Assembly: GCA_009667805.1 (NCBI GenBank)
Contig: CM019068.1
Coordinates: 6,133,733 to 6,197,732 of the forward strand
Direction: 5' to 3'
DNA: 64,000 nucleotides
From: Leptobrachium leishanense
Taxonomy: Eukaryota; Chordata; Amphibia; Anura; Megophryidae
Part shown: piece after piece, positions 46,340-57,178 of the stretch
How the letters are laid out: each line of letters opens with the position of its first letter
How positions within the stretch are numbered: position 1 is the first letter of the stretch
Notes under the pieces: model-generated
The model's database searches: none
What the model saw: the letters and a program-made list of their open reading frames with translations, nothing else
Told to the model about the DNA's origin: nothing
Translations under genes and position numbers: made by a program

Positions 46340-47382
46340 TTTATATAACGGAGCCTATATATTGCGTGTCTCTTGATGGTGTAAGAGCACATTTGCAATA
46401 AATCTATATATAATTTTAGCAATATTGCACGATTTCATGCATTTCTCTCCAGTTTGGAAAGTGGTTGAAGCAAGTGGAAGGTGAGTCCATCAAATGAGGA
46501 GAAAAGCACCCCCAGGATTTGCACCTTACACCTATATAACCGAGCCTATATCCCTCTGGCTCCTGAGAGTGTAAGTCGTCATTTCATACCCTCGTTATGT
46601 TTTACTGAATCTTGGCAGTATTGGGAGATTATATTATCTGTTTCTGATGGTTTTCACGTAGAAAAGTGACTGAACTGTGGAAGAATCCAAAAATGGACCC
46701 ATACTGCATTCACTGAGCCAGATCACCATTCATTGGCTCCTCCACACGTGAGTGCGTGTTTGGGCATTTTTGTTGTGTGGGCCATTGGTTTCACTTTTCA
46801 GAATTTCCATATTGAATTTTTGGGATAGGATATACTGTACAGGGCTGGAAGACACGGAGGAAGCATTTTGTGTTTCCTCCCCTTCATACACAACGGGAAA
46901 TTGCAAATTGCCGTAACGCACAAACCGATCGTCTGCGAATCTGGGGATAATTGTGATTGGTCGAATGATTGGTGAAAACATTTATTTCATTGAGGGATTC
47001 TCTATCTTTTGAGATTCAGATTGCGATCTGGAGGCTGGAGGTTCAGTCCAGGCAGTTAATTATACATAGTAAAAGAGTTTGTGTTTTCCCTTTTATTACT
47101 AAATAACAGCCCGGGATGCGCAGCGCCAGCGTTTAATATGCATTGCTATTTCTGGATAAGCATTTCTGTGGAATGTTTAATGTTTCAAGACGTCTCGTTG
47201 TGATGCGAGATGTAGCACCTGTCCTCTAGAAGAAGAGGAAGAGGTCCAGCGCTGCCGAACGGTCACTGCAAGATTCCTAATCAATCCACAGCTTCTGGAG
47301 AGGCTTCAGTTACTGCAGACATTGTTTGTACTCGCTTTGCATTCAGGATCTGAACTATGAACCAAAACACTGGTGTCCTCAC
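46340..47382. other. intronic stretch; diverged ~190-bp direct repeats, no gene
   Basis: TATATAACGGAGCCTATATA near 46342 and TATATAACCGAGCCTATATC near 46532 mark two diverged copies. Nothing coding was found before the gene B exon at 47383. Confidence 0.4.
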
Positions 47383-47507
47383 CTGACATCTACAACGACC
47401 TCAAAGCTGGTTTGTGCCTGGTAAGTGCAAACTGCGGGCCGCGTGCTGACACTCAGGGCGAAATGCTTCTCATTCTTAACAGCACGGACGTGGTAATGGA
47501 GATGCGT
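47383..47507 (-). CDS. gene B exon, start of the receptor-binding domain
   Basis: 125 bp, phase 0 in and phase 2 out; acceptor TCTCCTTTGCAG, donor GTGAGG. Reads THLHYHVRAVKNEKHFALSV, then RPAVCTYQAQTSFEVVVDV. Fits TSLKYN..FALGV..TC..AHTSFQISLSV of A2M. Its Cys is expected to pair with the Cys in the exon at 33910. Confidence 0.93.
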
Positions 47508-47616
47508 CTGCAAAGGAGAGGACGACACGTGGAAACCGTTACAGCATCAACGTTTTACATCGAGGCTGAAATACATTTATTCTAAGATCATAGTATAAAC
47601 CTTACAGCATCTGTGA

Positions 47617-48388
47617 ATGGACAGACGGACGTATGAAAAGAGACGGACGTATGAAAAGAGACGGATGTATGAAAAGAGACGGACGTATGAAAAGAGACGG
47701 ATGTATGAAAAGAGACGGACGTATGAAAAGAGACGGACGTATGAAAAGAGACGGACGTATGAAAAGAGACGGACGTATGAAAAGAGACGGACGTATGAAA
47801 AGAGACGGACGTATGAAAAGAGACGGACGTATGAAAAGAGACGGACGTATGAAAAGAGACGGACGTATGAAAAGAGACGGACGTATGAAAAGAGATGGAT
47901 GTATGAAAAGAGACGGACGTATGAAAAGAGACGGACGTATGAAAAGAGACGGACGTATGAAAAGAGACGGACGTATGAAAAGAGATGGACGTATGAAAAG
48001 AGACGGACGTATGAAAAGAGACGGACGTATGAAAAGAGACGGACGTATGAAAAGAGACGGACGTATGAAAAGAGATGGATGTATGAAAAGAGACGGATGT
48101 ATGAAAAGAGACGGACGTATGAAAAGAGACGGATGTATGAAAAGAGACGGACGTATGAAAAGAGACGGACGTATGAAAAGAGACGGACGTATGAAAAGAG
48201 ACGGACGTATGAAAAGAGACGGACGTATGAAACGAGACGGACGTATGAAACGAGACGGACGTATGAAAAGAGACGGACGTATGAAAAGAGACGGACGTAT
48301 GAAAAGAGACGGATGTATGAAAAGAGACGGATGTATGAAAAGAGACGGACGTATGAAAAGAGACGGACGTATGAAAAGAGACGGACAG
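47617..48388. repeat. 18-bp minisatellite (GGACGTATGAAAAGAGAC), about 43 copies
   Basis: Very homogeneous; the main variant is GGATGT. It lies in the short intron between the gene B exons at 47383 and 48478 and fills most of it. Four frames are open, giving (RRTYEK)n, (KRDGRM)n, (RLFSYV)n and (SVSFHT)n, all artefacts. Confidence 0.97.
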
Positions 48389-48477
48389 ACATGAATATAG
48401 ATAGAATGTAACCCAGGAGAAAATGTTGAGGGTAAATGTCACGTTGGGGGATGGGAAGCTTACATTCCTTCACTTAC

Positions 48478-48693
48478 CTGCACATACACACAGGATGCAC
48501 CCGCGGCCGTCACCACGTACTCCCCGGGGATATCGGGCAGGGAAGCTTCCTGCAGGAGGACTTTGTGATCTTTGTCCACAATAAACTGTTTCTGGAAGTC
48601 TGAGAGCGAGCGCACAGTCACCGACACGTCGCCGTCCACAATGGGTGTGAACTTGGAAAATTTAGTCAAGGCTTGGAGAGCCAAAACCGTGTC
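48478..48693 (-). CDS. gene B exon, DTVLALQAL to CVYVQ (CUB-like part)
   Basis: 216 bp, 72 codons, phase 0 at both ends; acceptor CTTTCTTCACAG, donor GTAAGT. Begins DTVLALQALTKFSKF and ends LPDIPGEYVVTAAGASCVYV-Q. It closes the thioester domain, completes the CUB strands and supplies a conserved Cys. Confidence 0.96.
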
Positions 48694-48914
48694 CTGTGAA
48701 GAAAGGGAAGGAGGGACGCTTTAGCCTTCAGTTAGTTTGGGTGTTTTCTTGCTGTGTAACTCTGTTTGCATCTGTTGGTGACACAGAGCTCTGTGTGTGT
48801 GTTTCTGGTTTTCCTCCAGCGCAGGACACGGCATTGTCTCCAATAAACCCAGCCTGGAGAATTCAATCTGAGTATCACCTTCTTTAACGCTTTAATAAAT
48901 GGGATTAAAACATA

Positions 48915-49096
48915 CAGGGTTATTCAGAGAGCGGTGAAAAGCAGGAGAATGACTGGAGAATGAAAAATTCTAGATCAAAATAGCCGATTTGGAAAGTGAG
49001 ATGAAAGGGAGAATTTTTCTGGTTTGGCTACTTTGACCTAGAATTTTTCATTCTCCAGTCATTCTCCTGCTTTTCACCGCTCTCTGAATAACCCTG
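48915..49096. mobile_element. complete 182-bp palindromic MITE
   Basis: CAGGGTTATTCAGAGAGCGG at the left and its inverse CCGCTCTCTGAATAACCCTG at the right, with long inverted arms (GGTGAAAAGCAGGAGAATGA). ATA flanks both ends. It is the cleanest copy of the family, in the intron between gene B exons at 48478 and 49212. Confidence 0.85.
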
Positions 49097-49211
49097 ATAG
49101 TGTTGATTTTCGAGCAAACTCTTGATGTGTAAAAGCCGCAGACTGTGACATTAACGTGTGACGATGTGTTTCCCAGCGACACAACGTTTAGAAATCATGT
49201 GACTTTCTTAC

Positions 49212-49390
49212 CGCAGTTGAATAGTATCCTCCATGCGCGTTCTGTTTGGACACGATCCAGGTGATTATTTTTGTAGCTTCTTCGATCTCCTTAGCGGTCG
49301 GATGATGTGACAGTATAGCCAGGGCAACGTACGAAGCCGTCTCTATATCTGCACTATAAGCCACCTCTTCACCCCAATATGTATATAAAT
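49212..49390 (-). CDS. gene B exon, end of thioester domain (SYVALAIL, GGYYST)
   Basis: 179 bp; acceptor TTCTCTTTTAG, donor GTAAGA, leaving on a codon boundary. Encodes EEVAYSADIETASYVALAIL, KIITWIVSKQNAHGGYYSTA. Equivalent to MTSYVLLAYL and WITKQQNAQGGFSSTQ of human A2M. The loop before SYVALA is about a dozen residues shorter than in human A2M (from memory of that protein). Confidence 0.96.
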
Positions 49391-49534
49391 CTAAAAGAGA
49401 ATCCCACAGAATTATCCAGCGTGACACCAACCATGCATAGAGATACAACAAACACGACATATTTACACAACACATAGGTGTTTATTATAAATTGCACCAA
49501 ACTCTAATGTGACACATAAACCTAATTAATTCAA

Positions 49535-50342
49535 TGTAAACAAAGCGTATACAGCACAACTACTGCACTTACTGCACCTCCCTCTACTGTAATGTAACCT
49601 GTAAAGCACTGAGTACACCTGTTACTGCTATATAAATATACACTGTATAACTACTGCACTTACTGCACCTCCCTCTACTGTAATGTAACCTGTAAAGCGC
49701 TGAGTACACCTGTTACTGCTATATAAATATACATTGTATAACTACTGCACTTACTGCACCTCCCTCTACTGTAATGTAACCTGTAAAGCACTGAGTACAC
49801 CTGTTACTGCTATATAAATATACACTGTATAACTACTGCACTTACTGCACCTCCCTCTACTGTAATGTAACCTGTAAAGCACTGAGTACACCTGTTACTG
49901 CTATATAAATATACATTGTATAACTACTGCACTTACTGCACCTCCCTTTACTGCAATGTAACCTGTAAAGCACTGAGTACACCTGTTACTGCTATATATA
50001 CACTGTATAACTACTGCACTTACTGCACCTCCCTCTACTGTAATGTAACCTGTAAAGCACTGAGTACACCTGTTACTGCTATATAAATATACATTGTATA
50101 ACTACTGCACTTACTGCACCTCCCTCTACTGTAATGTAACCTGTAAAGCACTGAGTACACCTGTTACTGCTATATAAATATACACTGTATAACTACTGCA
50201 CTTACTGCACCTCCCTCTACTGTAATGTAACCTGTAAAGCACTGAGTACACCTGTTACTGCTATATAAATATACATTGTATAACTACTGCACTTACTGCA
50301 CCTCCCTTTACTGCAATGTAACCTGTAAAGCACTGAGTACAC
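49535..50342. repeat. ~91-bp tandem repeat, about 9 copies
   Basis: The unit runs TAACTACTGCACTTACTGCA, CCTCCCTCTACTGTAATG, CCTGTAAAGCACTGAGTACA, CCTGTTACTGCTATATAAAT. CACTGTATA and CATTGTATA forms alternate, and a CCTTTACTGCAATG variant recurs about 360 bp apart, so there is a 2- to 4-monomer superstructure. Confidence 0.93.
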
Positions 50343-50639
50343 ATTTTACAACTTGTGAACAGCCCAAAATTTTAGTGAGTTTAGTTTTGCAAATTCCAAA
50401 ATGTTCAGATCCCAGAATATTTTGAATTTGGTCCAGCGTTTCTGAAAAATCTGAAATGTCCAAAATTTTACAGGTGTGCATATTTTTAATCTCTATACCT
50501 CCCTCTTCACTCACAGCCCCCTCAAAACCCTTTACCTCCTCCAACATTCCCTCCTTTTATACAATCCCATATATCCACATCTACCCCCTCCAAATATCAG
50601 GATAGGATCACTTCTATGTTTGAGGCTGCTGGTTCTCTT

Positions 50640-50732
50640 TGTATTGGGGTTATGTTTGTGTTACTGGTTCTGTTTGGGTTAGGGTTACTGGTTCTGTTTG
50701 GGTTAGGGTTACTGGTTCTGTTTGGGTTACTG
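50640..50732. repeat. 24-bp telomere-like minisatellite, left part
   Basis: GGGTTAGGGTTACTGGTTCT plus GTTT, containing two TTAGGG-type hexamers. The array is cut by the LINE at 50733 and continues at 52319. Confidence 0.88.
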
Positions 50733-52318
50733 TTATTATTATTATTATTATTCTTTATTTATAAAGCGCCAGCATATTCCGCAGCGCTGTACAATAAGCA
50801 CAGTACAGACAGGGTTACAATACATTGAACAACATTTGACAAACAGTACAGGAGGAGATGAGGGCCCTATTCCCGTAGGAACTCACAATCTAGGAGAGTT
50901 GGGGTTGGAAACAGGAGGAGAGGACTGCAAGGTGAGAGTGATTGATGGTTGCGTCAGTGAGTTGGGGGGTCGGCTTCCCTAAATAGGAACGTTTTAAGGG
51001 AGCGTTTGAAGGAAGAGAAGTTAAGGGAAAGTCTGACAGTACGAGGGAGAGCGTTCCAGAGAGTGGGGGCTGCGCGTCAGAAATCCTGCAGTGTATCATG
51101 GGAAGAGGTGATGCGGGGAGAAGCTAGTCGCAGGTCACTGTTTGACCTTAGGGAGCGGGCTGGGGTGTATTTGGTGATTAGTGAGGACAGGTAGTGGGGC
51201 GCTGAGTTAGTGAGGGTTTTGTAGGTAAGGATAAGGATTTTGAACTTAATTCTGCAGTGGATGGGGAGCCAGTGAAGGGACTCGCAGAGGGGAGCGGCAG
51301 AGACAGAGCGGCGGGTGAGGTGAATTAGCCTGGCAGAGGCGTTCAGGTTGGATTGTAGGGGGGAGAGGCGGGACAGAGGGAGGCCAGATAAGAGATTATT
51401 GCAATAGACGAGTCAGGAGATTACCAGGGCGTGTATGAGTTGTTTTGCGGTGACAGCGGTAAGAAATGGCCGAATTCTTTAAATATTACGCAGTTGGTAT
51501 CGGCAGGAGGAGGAAAGAGACTTGATGTGGGGGATGAAGGAAAGAGCAGAGTCAAGTGTAACTCCAAGACAGCGAACTTGGTTTGATGGGGAGATGGTGA
51601 TACCCTCCACCGTGATAGAGAAGTCAGGAGGTGGGGAGGCATTGGAGGGAGGAATAAGTAGGAGTTCAGTCTTTGACATGTTGATCTTTAGGTGGTGGGA
51701 GGCCATCCAGGAGGAGATGCCAGATAAGCAGTCACTGACTTTTGAAAGGACAGGGGGAGAGAGATCAGGGGTAGAGAGGTAGATCTGAGTGTCATCAGTG
51801 TAGAGGTGGTAATTGAAGCCAAAGCTGTTGATGATTTTGCCCAGGGAGGAGGTGTAGATGGAAAAGAGCAGAGGACCAAGGACAGAGCCTTGAGGTACAC
51901 CAACAGATAGAGGCAATGAGGAGGAGGAGTTTCCAGCAAAGGACACACAGAAGGACCTGTTGAATAAATAGGAGTCAACCCAAGCGAGTACAGTGTCACC
52001 GAGACCCAGAGAGTTGAGGGTCTGTAGAAGGAGGGGGTGGTCAACAGTGTCAATAGCAGCCGAGAGGTCAAGCAGGATGAGAATAGAATAGTGGCCGTGT
52101 TTTTTAGCAGTTAGGAGGTCGTTGGTGACTTTGGTGAGGGCAGTTTCAGTTGAGTGTAGGGGACGGAAGCCAGATTGCAGGGGGTCAAGTAGGGAATTGG
52201 AGGACAGGAAGAGGGAGAGGCGGTTGAAGACTAGTTTTTCTAAGAGCTTTGATGTGAAGGGAAGCAGGGATACAAGGCGGTAGTTGGATGGAGAGTTGGG
52301 ATCGATCAGTAACCAGTT
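50733..52318 (-). mobile_element. 5'-truncated LINE (CR1/L2/Rex1 group) with RT core
   Basis: On the minus strand, from 52318 downward: [38 protein letters not shown], then [20 protein letters not shown] and [19 protein letters not shown] and the YTDD catalytic box identify a non-LTR RT. The C-terminus and a tail stem (CAGCGCTGCGGAATATGCTG) follow, then (AAT)n. There is a frameshift near 51946 and a stop or shift near 51479, so it is inactive. Same family as 11929-12540. It inserted into the telomere-like array. Confidence 0.88.
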
Positions 52319-52740
52319 GGTTACTGGTTCTGTTTGGGTTAGGGTTACTGGTTCTGTTTGGGTTACTGTTGGTTACTACTGATTCTGTTTGGGTTAGGGT
52401 TACTGGTTCTGTTTGGGTTAGGGTTACTGTTGGTTACTACTGGTCCTGTTTGGGTTAGGGTTACTGTTGGTTACTTACTGGTTCTGTTTGGGTTAGGGTT
52501 ACTGGTTCTGTTTGGGTTAGGGTTACTGTTGGTTACTACTGGTTCTGTTTGGGTTACGGTTGCTGTTGGTTACTGGTTCTGTTACGGTTGCTGTTGGTTA
52601 CTGGTTCTGTTACCGGTTCTGTTTGGGTTAGGTTTGCTGTTGGTTACTGGTTCTGTTAGGATTACTGGTTCTGTTTGGGTTAGGGTTGCTGTTGGTTCTG
52701 TTAGGATTACTGTTTGGGTTACCGGTTCGGTTTGTCTTAC
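52319..52740. repeat. 24-bp telomere-like minisatellite, right part
   Basis: Continues GGTTAGGGTTACTGGTTCTG TTTG, degenerating rightwards to GTTACTGGTTCTGTTAGG. G-rich on +, the opposite strand to the array at 35966. Confidence 0.88.
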
Positions 52741-53401
52741 TGTTATTATTGCACAAAGAGTGTAATTTTTTCAGTTAGGAAAATGACTTTGAATTGATCT
52801 GAAAATTTTTGGGGTTGATTTGCTAATCTGTTATCATTTCTGGTCGATTCTGAATTTTGGGCATTGGAGATGCCCGGCTAATACAGCAGCTTACTTATAA
52901 TAGAGCCGTAATACGGAGCTGCTAAAGGTTAACCAATCACGTCAACTTTCACCGTCACCTCTTAGCAGCTCACCATTGCTTTCGGAGTCGGCAAAGCACC
53001 CGTTATAGACGGCTTAAACCCAGAACTGAAACACACAGACTAGGCTAGACCTGCCGAGTCCAGCAATTTACCAGTGTGATGCATGGATTCCCTTGGTCCT
53101 CTTCATCCTACAGCACTAGGCTGGAACCCGGTTTTCAGGAGGACTAGGTCATCGCCTGTTTAGTTGCACGCAGGGTGTTTAGATAAAATCTGGAATTTGT
53201 AAGCCCTAACATGAGTCCTAAAGCAGTGTTGGTGTATAGGGAAACCTGATTGACTGCACAGCTGGGCAGCCTGTAGCATGGCATGCTTTGCATGCTTTTG
53301 GGGTCATGGAAGCCGTGATGACAGGTCGGCTAGACACCTATTTATGCATGTAGAGTGTCAGAAAAGATACTTCATTTGATGTAGCCCTCACAGCCACGTA
53401 C
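52741..53401. other. intronic stretch, nothing recognised
   Basis: No transposon end, array or exon could be supported before the gene B exon at 53402. Confidence 0.45.
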
Positions 53402-53564
53402 CTGTGTGATGAGCCTTCTTCTCCAGGTCTTCCAGCAGGTGCTTTCTGACATCCTCATCTTCCCACAGAGTAAACATGTAGGCCAGAAGAGCTTCTGTAG
53501 AAATGTCCTCCACTTCATTGACCTCTTTCTTCACACATTTCACAGCTTCTTCCAGCATGCCTTT
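53402..53564 (-). CDS. gene B exon, thioester domain (ALLAYMFTLWED)
   Basis: 163 bp, phase 0 in and phase 1 out; acceptor CTCTCATTAG, donor GTACGT. Reads KGMLEEAVKCVKKEVNEVED then ISTEALLAYMFTLWEDEDVR. Corresponds to the TKALLAYAFALAGNQDKR helix region of A2M. Confidence 0.95.
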
Positions 53565-54019
53565 CTAATGAGAGCATCAAGACAAGGATCAGCACCAAGG
53601 ACAAGCACCAAAGATCCGAAAAATTTATTTATAAATATACCATAACCAGCAACAATGACCCAAACCACATAAAATACAACGTATCCATCATCATAAATTC
53701 CATGATCCCCAGCAAACCTCTGCACGGCTTCATTTATTCCCAGAGGGAAGAGAGCCATCAAGGTGGACATCACTACATACATAGACACTGACAAAGGGTG
53801 GGATTCAACAAGCAGTGATTTAAGCGCAATGTGTCCAGATATATCGCCACTAAACCTCCTACATCATTCACAAAGAACCCGGTGGTGCTGAGGGCAGCTG
53901 CAGCCGAGTCCTTGATGTAAAGTATTATGGTCTTGAAAGTCGGGATCAGGCCGGGGTCGTGTAACACCTGGGTGCATTACCTGGTTGCAATCTTGTACAA
54001 CGCTGTCTGCACTACACGC

Positions 54020-54588
54020 TAGGGATGTGCGTTTCGGGTTTCGGAATTTCGGAATTTTCACGAAATTTCCCGATTCGTGTTTTCGGATGCGGCCCAATTT
54101 TCCGAAAATTTTTAGATCCGAAAATGTCAGATCCGAAATGTTTTCCGAGCCGAAACGAAATATTTTCGGATTTTTCGAATGGACTTGAAATGTGTCAAGC
54201 GAGGAGAACAGATGTTCCGAAAAACGAAAATTTTCTAAAAACGAAAATTTTCTGAAAAAACGAAAAGTTTCCGAAAAAAAAAGTCGATACAAAAAACGAG
54301 CAAAATGACACGGAAAATACGAAAAATGGTCGATATTCCGAAAAATGTGCAATTCCGAAAAATGAAAATTTCCGAAATCACGAAAAGTCGATACAAAAAC
54401 CAAGCACAGTGACACGAAAATACGAAAAATGGTCGATATTCAGAAAAAAAAATGTACCCGAAAAACGGGCCGAACCGAATCGAATCGAAACCGAAATCGG
54501 TCGAAACGAGCCGAATCGAAGAGTTTAGAAATCCGAAAAATCAAACCAAATCGAACCGAAAAAAAATAAAAATCGGTGCACAAGGCTA
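54020..54588. mobile_element. hAT-like MITE rich in TTTCGGAAA motifs
   Basis: The left end TAGGGATGTGCGTTTCGG and the inverted right end TAGCCTTGTGCACCGATT are flanked by CTACACGC (54012-54019) and CTACACTC (54589-54596), 7 of 8 identical. The interior consists of short inverted CGAAAATTTTCG-like motifs. No transposase. Confidence 0.75.
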
Positions 54589-54596
54589 CTACACTC

Positions 54597-55150
54597 GCGT
54601 CAGATTGCTGGCATAGGGGGACAGGGATAAAGCTAGAACGCATGGATTTTGTTTGTTTTAATTGATCTTGCAAATATTTATTGCCAGATCCGCTCCTCAT
54701 TGACCGTTTGACATGAAATCTCCCAAACCTGACTGAGATTCAATACGACGCTCCAGGGATATTTCTGTTAAGATGTGGAGATGGGAAGTCATACTTTGTG
54801 TGTATTCTCACGGTCTATGGCTGTCGTTTCCAGGTCAAAGACCTCAGACTCAGCCGAGAGATGACGCCCTTATCCATAGAATGGAGAGAAGGTCTCAGCT
54901 CTCGGTCACCGCAGAGAGACTTACTGAATCGCTCGTCTTTCATTTATAGAGAGCCTGGAGGCATCGAGAGGGAAAAACGTGGACAGAGAGCGAGAACTCC
55001 ATAAGAAGGAGCTTCGGCAAAGTTCTATAGGTGAAAATTAGGGACGTGGATACAAGCGAGAGCTCTGGACTCTATTCTAGATATATCAGAGAGTTTTATT
55101 GAATCTGAACCAAAATGGTTATAAAATAAAATGAGATTTCTAAATAAATC
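54597..55150. other. intronic stretch, nothing recognised
   Basis: No exon-like frame with splice sites and no transposon ends between two elements. Confidence 0.4.
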
Positions 55151-55159
55151 CACGACTAG

Positions 55160-55959
55160 CAGGATTATTCAAAGCGAGTCGATCTGGCCCCGAAATGTAA
55201 CCGGACACTGAAATTCAGTGTACGGTGCTATTTCAGGGCCATTCGACTTTTCAGAGAGCAGGCAATTCGCCAATTTCGGGCGAATTGCCAGCAAGTACGG
55301 TGCCTGTTCGAGGGCAGTGAAATCCCCCATAGAGAAGCAATGGTTCATTTATTCAGAGACACCGAACTGCAGAGAAATATCAGTGAGATGCCCTGATGTT
55401 CAGTGGTTTCATTTGGCAGGTTTAATCAGGAGAATCCCATAGGAATATTTTTAACATTGAAGCCTCTTTTAATTTAATATCTAATAAACCATTTATTATT
55501 TTAATCTGCAGCAAAAAAGTCTCTTCATAGATTTTTTTTTAGGATCTATTAGGCTTTTTTTTTTTTTTAAATCGTTTTTTCTGTAACAGCCCTTTAGATT
55601 ATCATTCATTGGATTTTATATGTAAATTCCAGACATTTTCGTTTGGTATTTTTCCTGGAAACAGCGTTTAAATTTCAAACTTGCAAGGAAAAGTTTTTTT
55701 TCTTTCACCCCGTTCGTCTGCGGGTCGGCTTTTTCCGGCGGCTGCTCTGCGCTGTGATCGACTGCTGCTCAGATTTTTCCAGCGTGTTCGGCGGGGTTTT
55801 CGCGGCGGTTTCTGCAGGTTTTTGGTGAGTGTTCGCACTCGGGGGCCCTAGGTGCTTGCTGAAAACATCGCAAGGTCGGCGAACTAGGAATCGCCGAATT
55901 GCCCGGAATGAAAAGTCACAAACGTGCGGTAACTTTTTGGATCTCTTTGAATAACCCTG
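55160..55959. mobile_element. 0.8-kb non-autonomous element related to 10990-11893
   Basis: Ends CAGGATTATTCAAAGCGAG and, inverted, CAGGGTTATTCAAAGAGATC. Shares TTTTTAACATTGAAGCCTC and TAATAAACCATTTATTAT with 10990-11893 and with 43570-43690. No ORF. Confidence 0.7.
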
Positions 55960-56007
55960 TATATTTACTGATCACAATCAGTTCATTCTCTGTGATTGCC
56001 AACTCAC

Positions 56008-56082
56008 TTCATCCACTGCCTTCGATTCCATCAAAGCAGTGACCATGTAGGCGGTCAGTCTAATATCTTCATGTTTATTATC
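56008..56082 (-). CDS. gene B exon, thioester domain (LTAYMVTALME)
   Basis: 75 bp, phase 0 at both ends; donor GTGAGT, acceptor TTATCCTAAAAC on + (TTTTAG on -). Encodes DNKHEDIRLTAYMVTALMES then KAVDE, the VTLSAYITIALLE segment of the A2M family. Confidence 0.92.
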
Positions 56083-56566
56083 CTAAAACACAAGAGAGAG
56101 AACAGATTATGTGAGAATATATCTTGTATCTCAGCATGTTTTACTTTCATATTGTACAGCAAAGTGTTCCCGGACACATTCCAAAGAGCGTAAAGTCTCT
56201 GCTGCGTCAAATCACTGGGGTCACTTGGTACCATTGCTGGCCGGTGCTGCAAATACTGGTGAAAAATGCCAGCACTGCAATGCGACAAACCATGGCATGT
56301 CTTGATACCAAAATCCAAACCGCAACAGGAGAAATGTTATGTGATGCTCCTCCTGTCCTTTCTTGGATTCCAGTTTTGTGACGTGCCAGTGTTTGATGGT
56401 TTTTGCAGTGACTGCAGCTCCAGTAATGTTAATCTGGCTCTGGCTGTAGCAGTTGCAGGTCAAATACTACAAAGATGGGATCATTTTGTTTTTATGTAAT
56501 GGTCACTGCACGGTGTTTGACCCTTATGTCAGAGCTTCATGATGAAACATGTGTTAATGCCGATAC
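56083..56566. other. gene B intron, no additional feature
   Basis: A plus-strand frame exists at 56124-56381, but it has no homology I recognise and no splice support; treated as intron. Confidence 0.5.
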
Positions 56567-56723
56567 CTCTACAAAGCAGTTATAGTAATGCCCTTGTCTT
56601 TGGAAGCAGCCACTGGGCAACTGCAAGCTTTTCAGCCACAGCAAAGGGTCAATAATGTCCTTTTCGTTTATGTGGATGATACGAAATGCTTGGCTGAATG
56701 CTTTCACCACGGTGGCTGTGAGC
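56567..56723 (-). CDS. gene B exon, alpha-helical thioester domain (LTATVVKAF)
   Basis: 157 bp; acceptor TTTCTCATAG, donor GTATCG. Reads LTATVVKAFSQAFRIIHINE then KDIIDPLLWLKSLQLPSGCF. Matches the W-LTAFVLKTFAQA helix pair and the NGCF cysteine of human A2M. Ends on a codon boundary. Confidence 0.95.
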
Positions 56724-57178
56724 CTATGAGAAAAAGAGAGATTAAAGTGCATTCCATTAGTTACTGATACATATTAACGGAACCCTCCAGCCATCACCAC
56801 CATTCCATGTAAAACACCCAGATAACTGGGAGACCCTCAAACCCATGATGTGACATTATGATTAGAGTATTTCATGCTGCTTTTTGTACTTGTGTAATGT
56901 CTCTCCTATCTCAGTGGTCTGGGTGAATAGGTTTTTTTTTTGTTTAATTAATTTTGTTCATAATTAAAACATCTTATATATTATTATTATAACACCTAAA
57001 CCTTTTATAAATAATATCATCCAAAAACAGTCCGGTCATACACTCTAATTTAACGACAACACTATCTCCATCTTACAAAAAACATATAAACAAACCAATA
57101 TAAAAAGAGAGAAAGGGTGCCCCCACCCTCAAAAATAATACTATATATGTATACTCAACAACACACACAGAGCTTTAA

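Noticed and set aside
47577..48473. Hydrophobic (RLFSYV)n and basic (KRDGRM)n frames
   Set aside because: Artefacts of the 18-bp tandem repeat; they lie inside a gene B intron.
51479..52071. Host gene on the minus strand
   Set aside because: GVPQGS and YTDD boxes and the (AAT)n tail identify a LINE; its frames are shifted.
56124..56381. Plus-strand 85-codon frame between gene B exons
   Set aside because: No recognisable homology or splice support and opposite to the gene; treated as intron.
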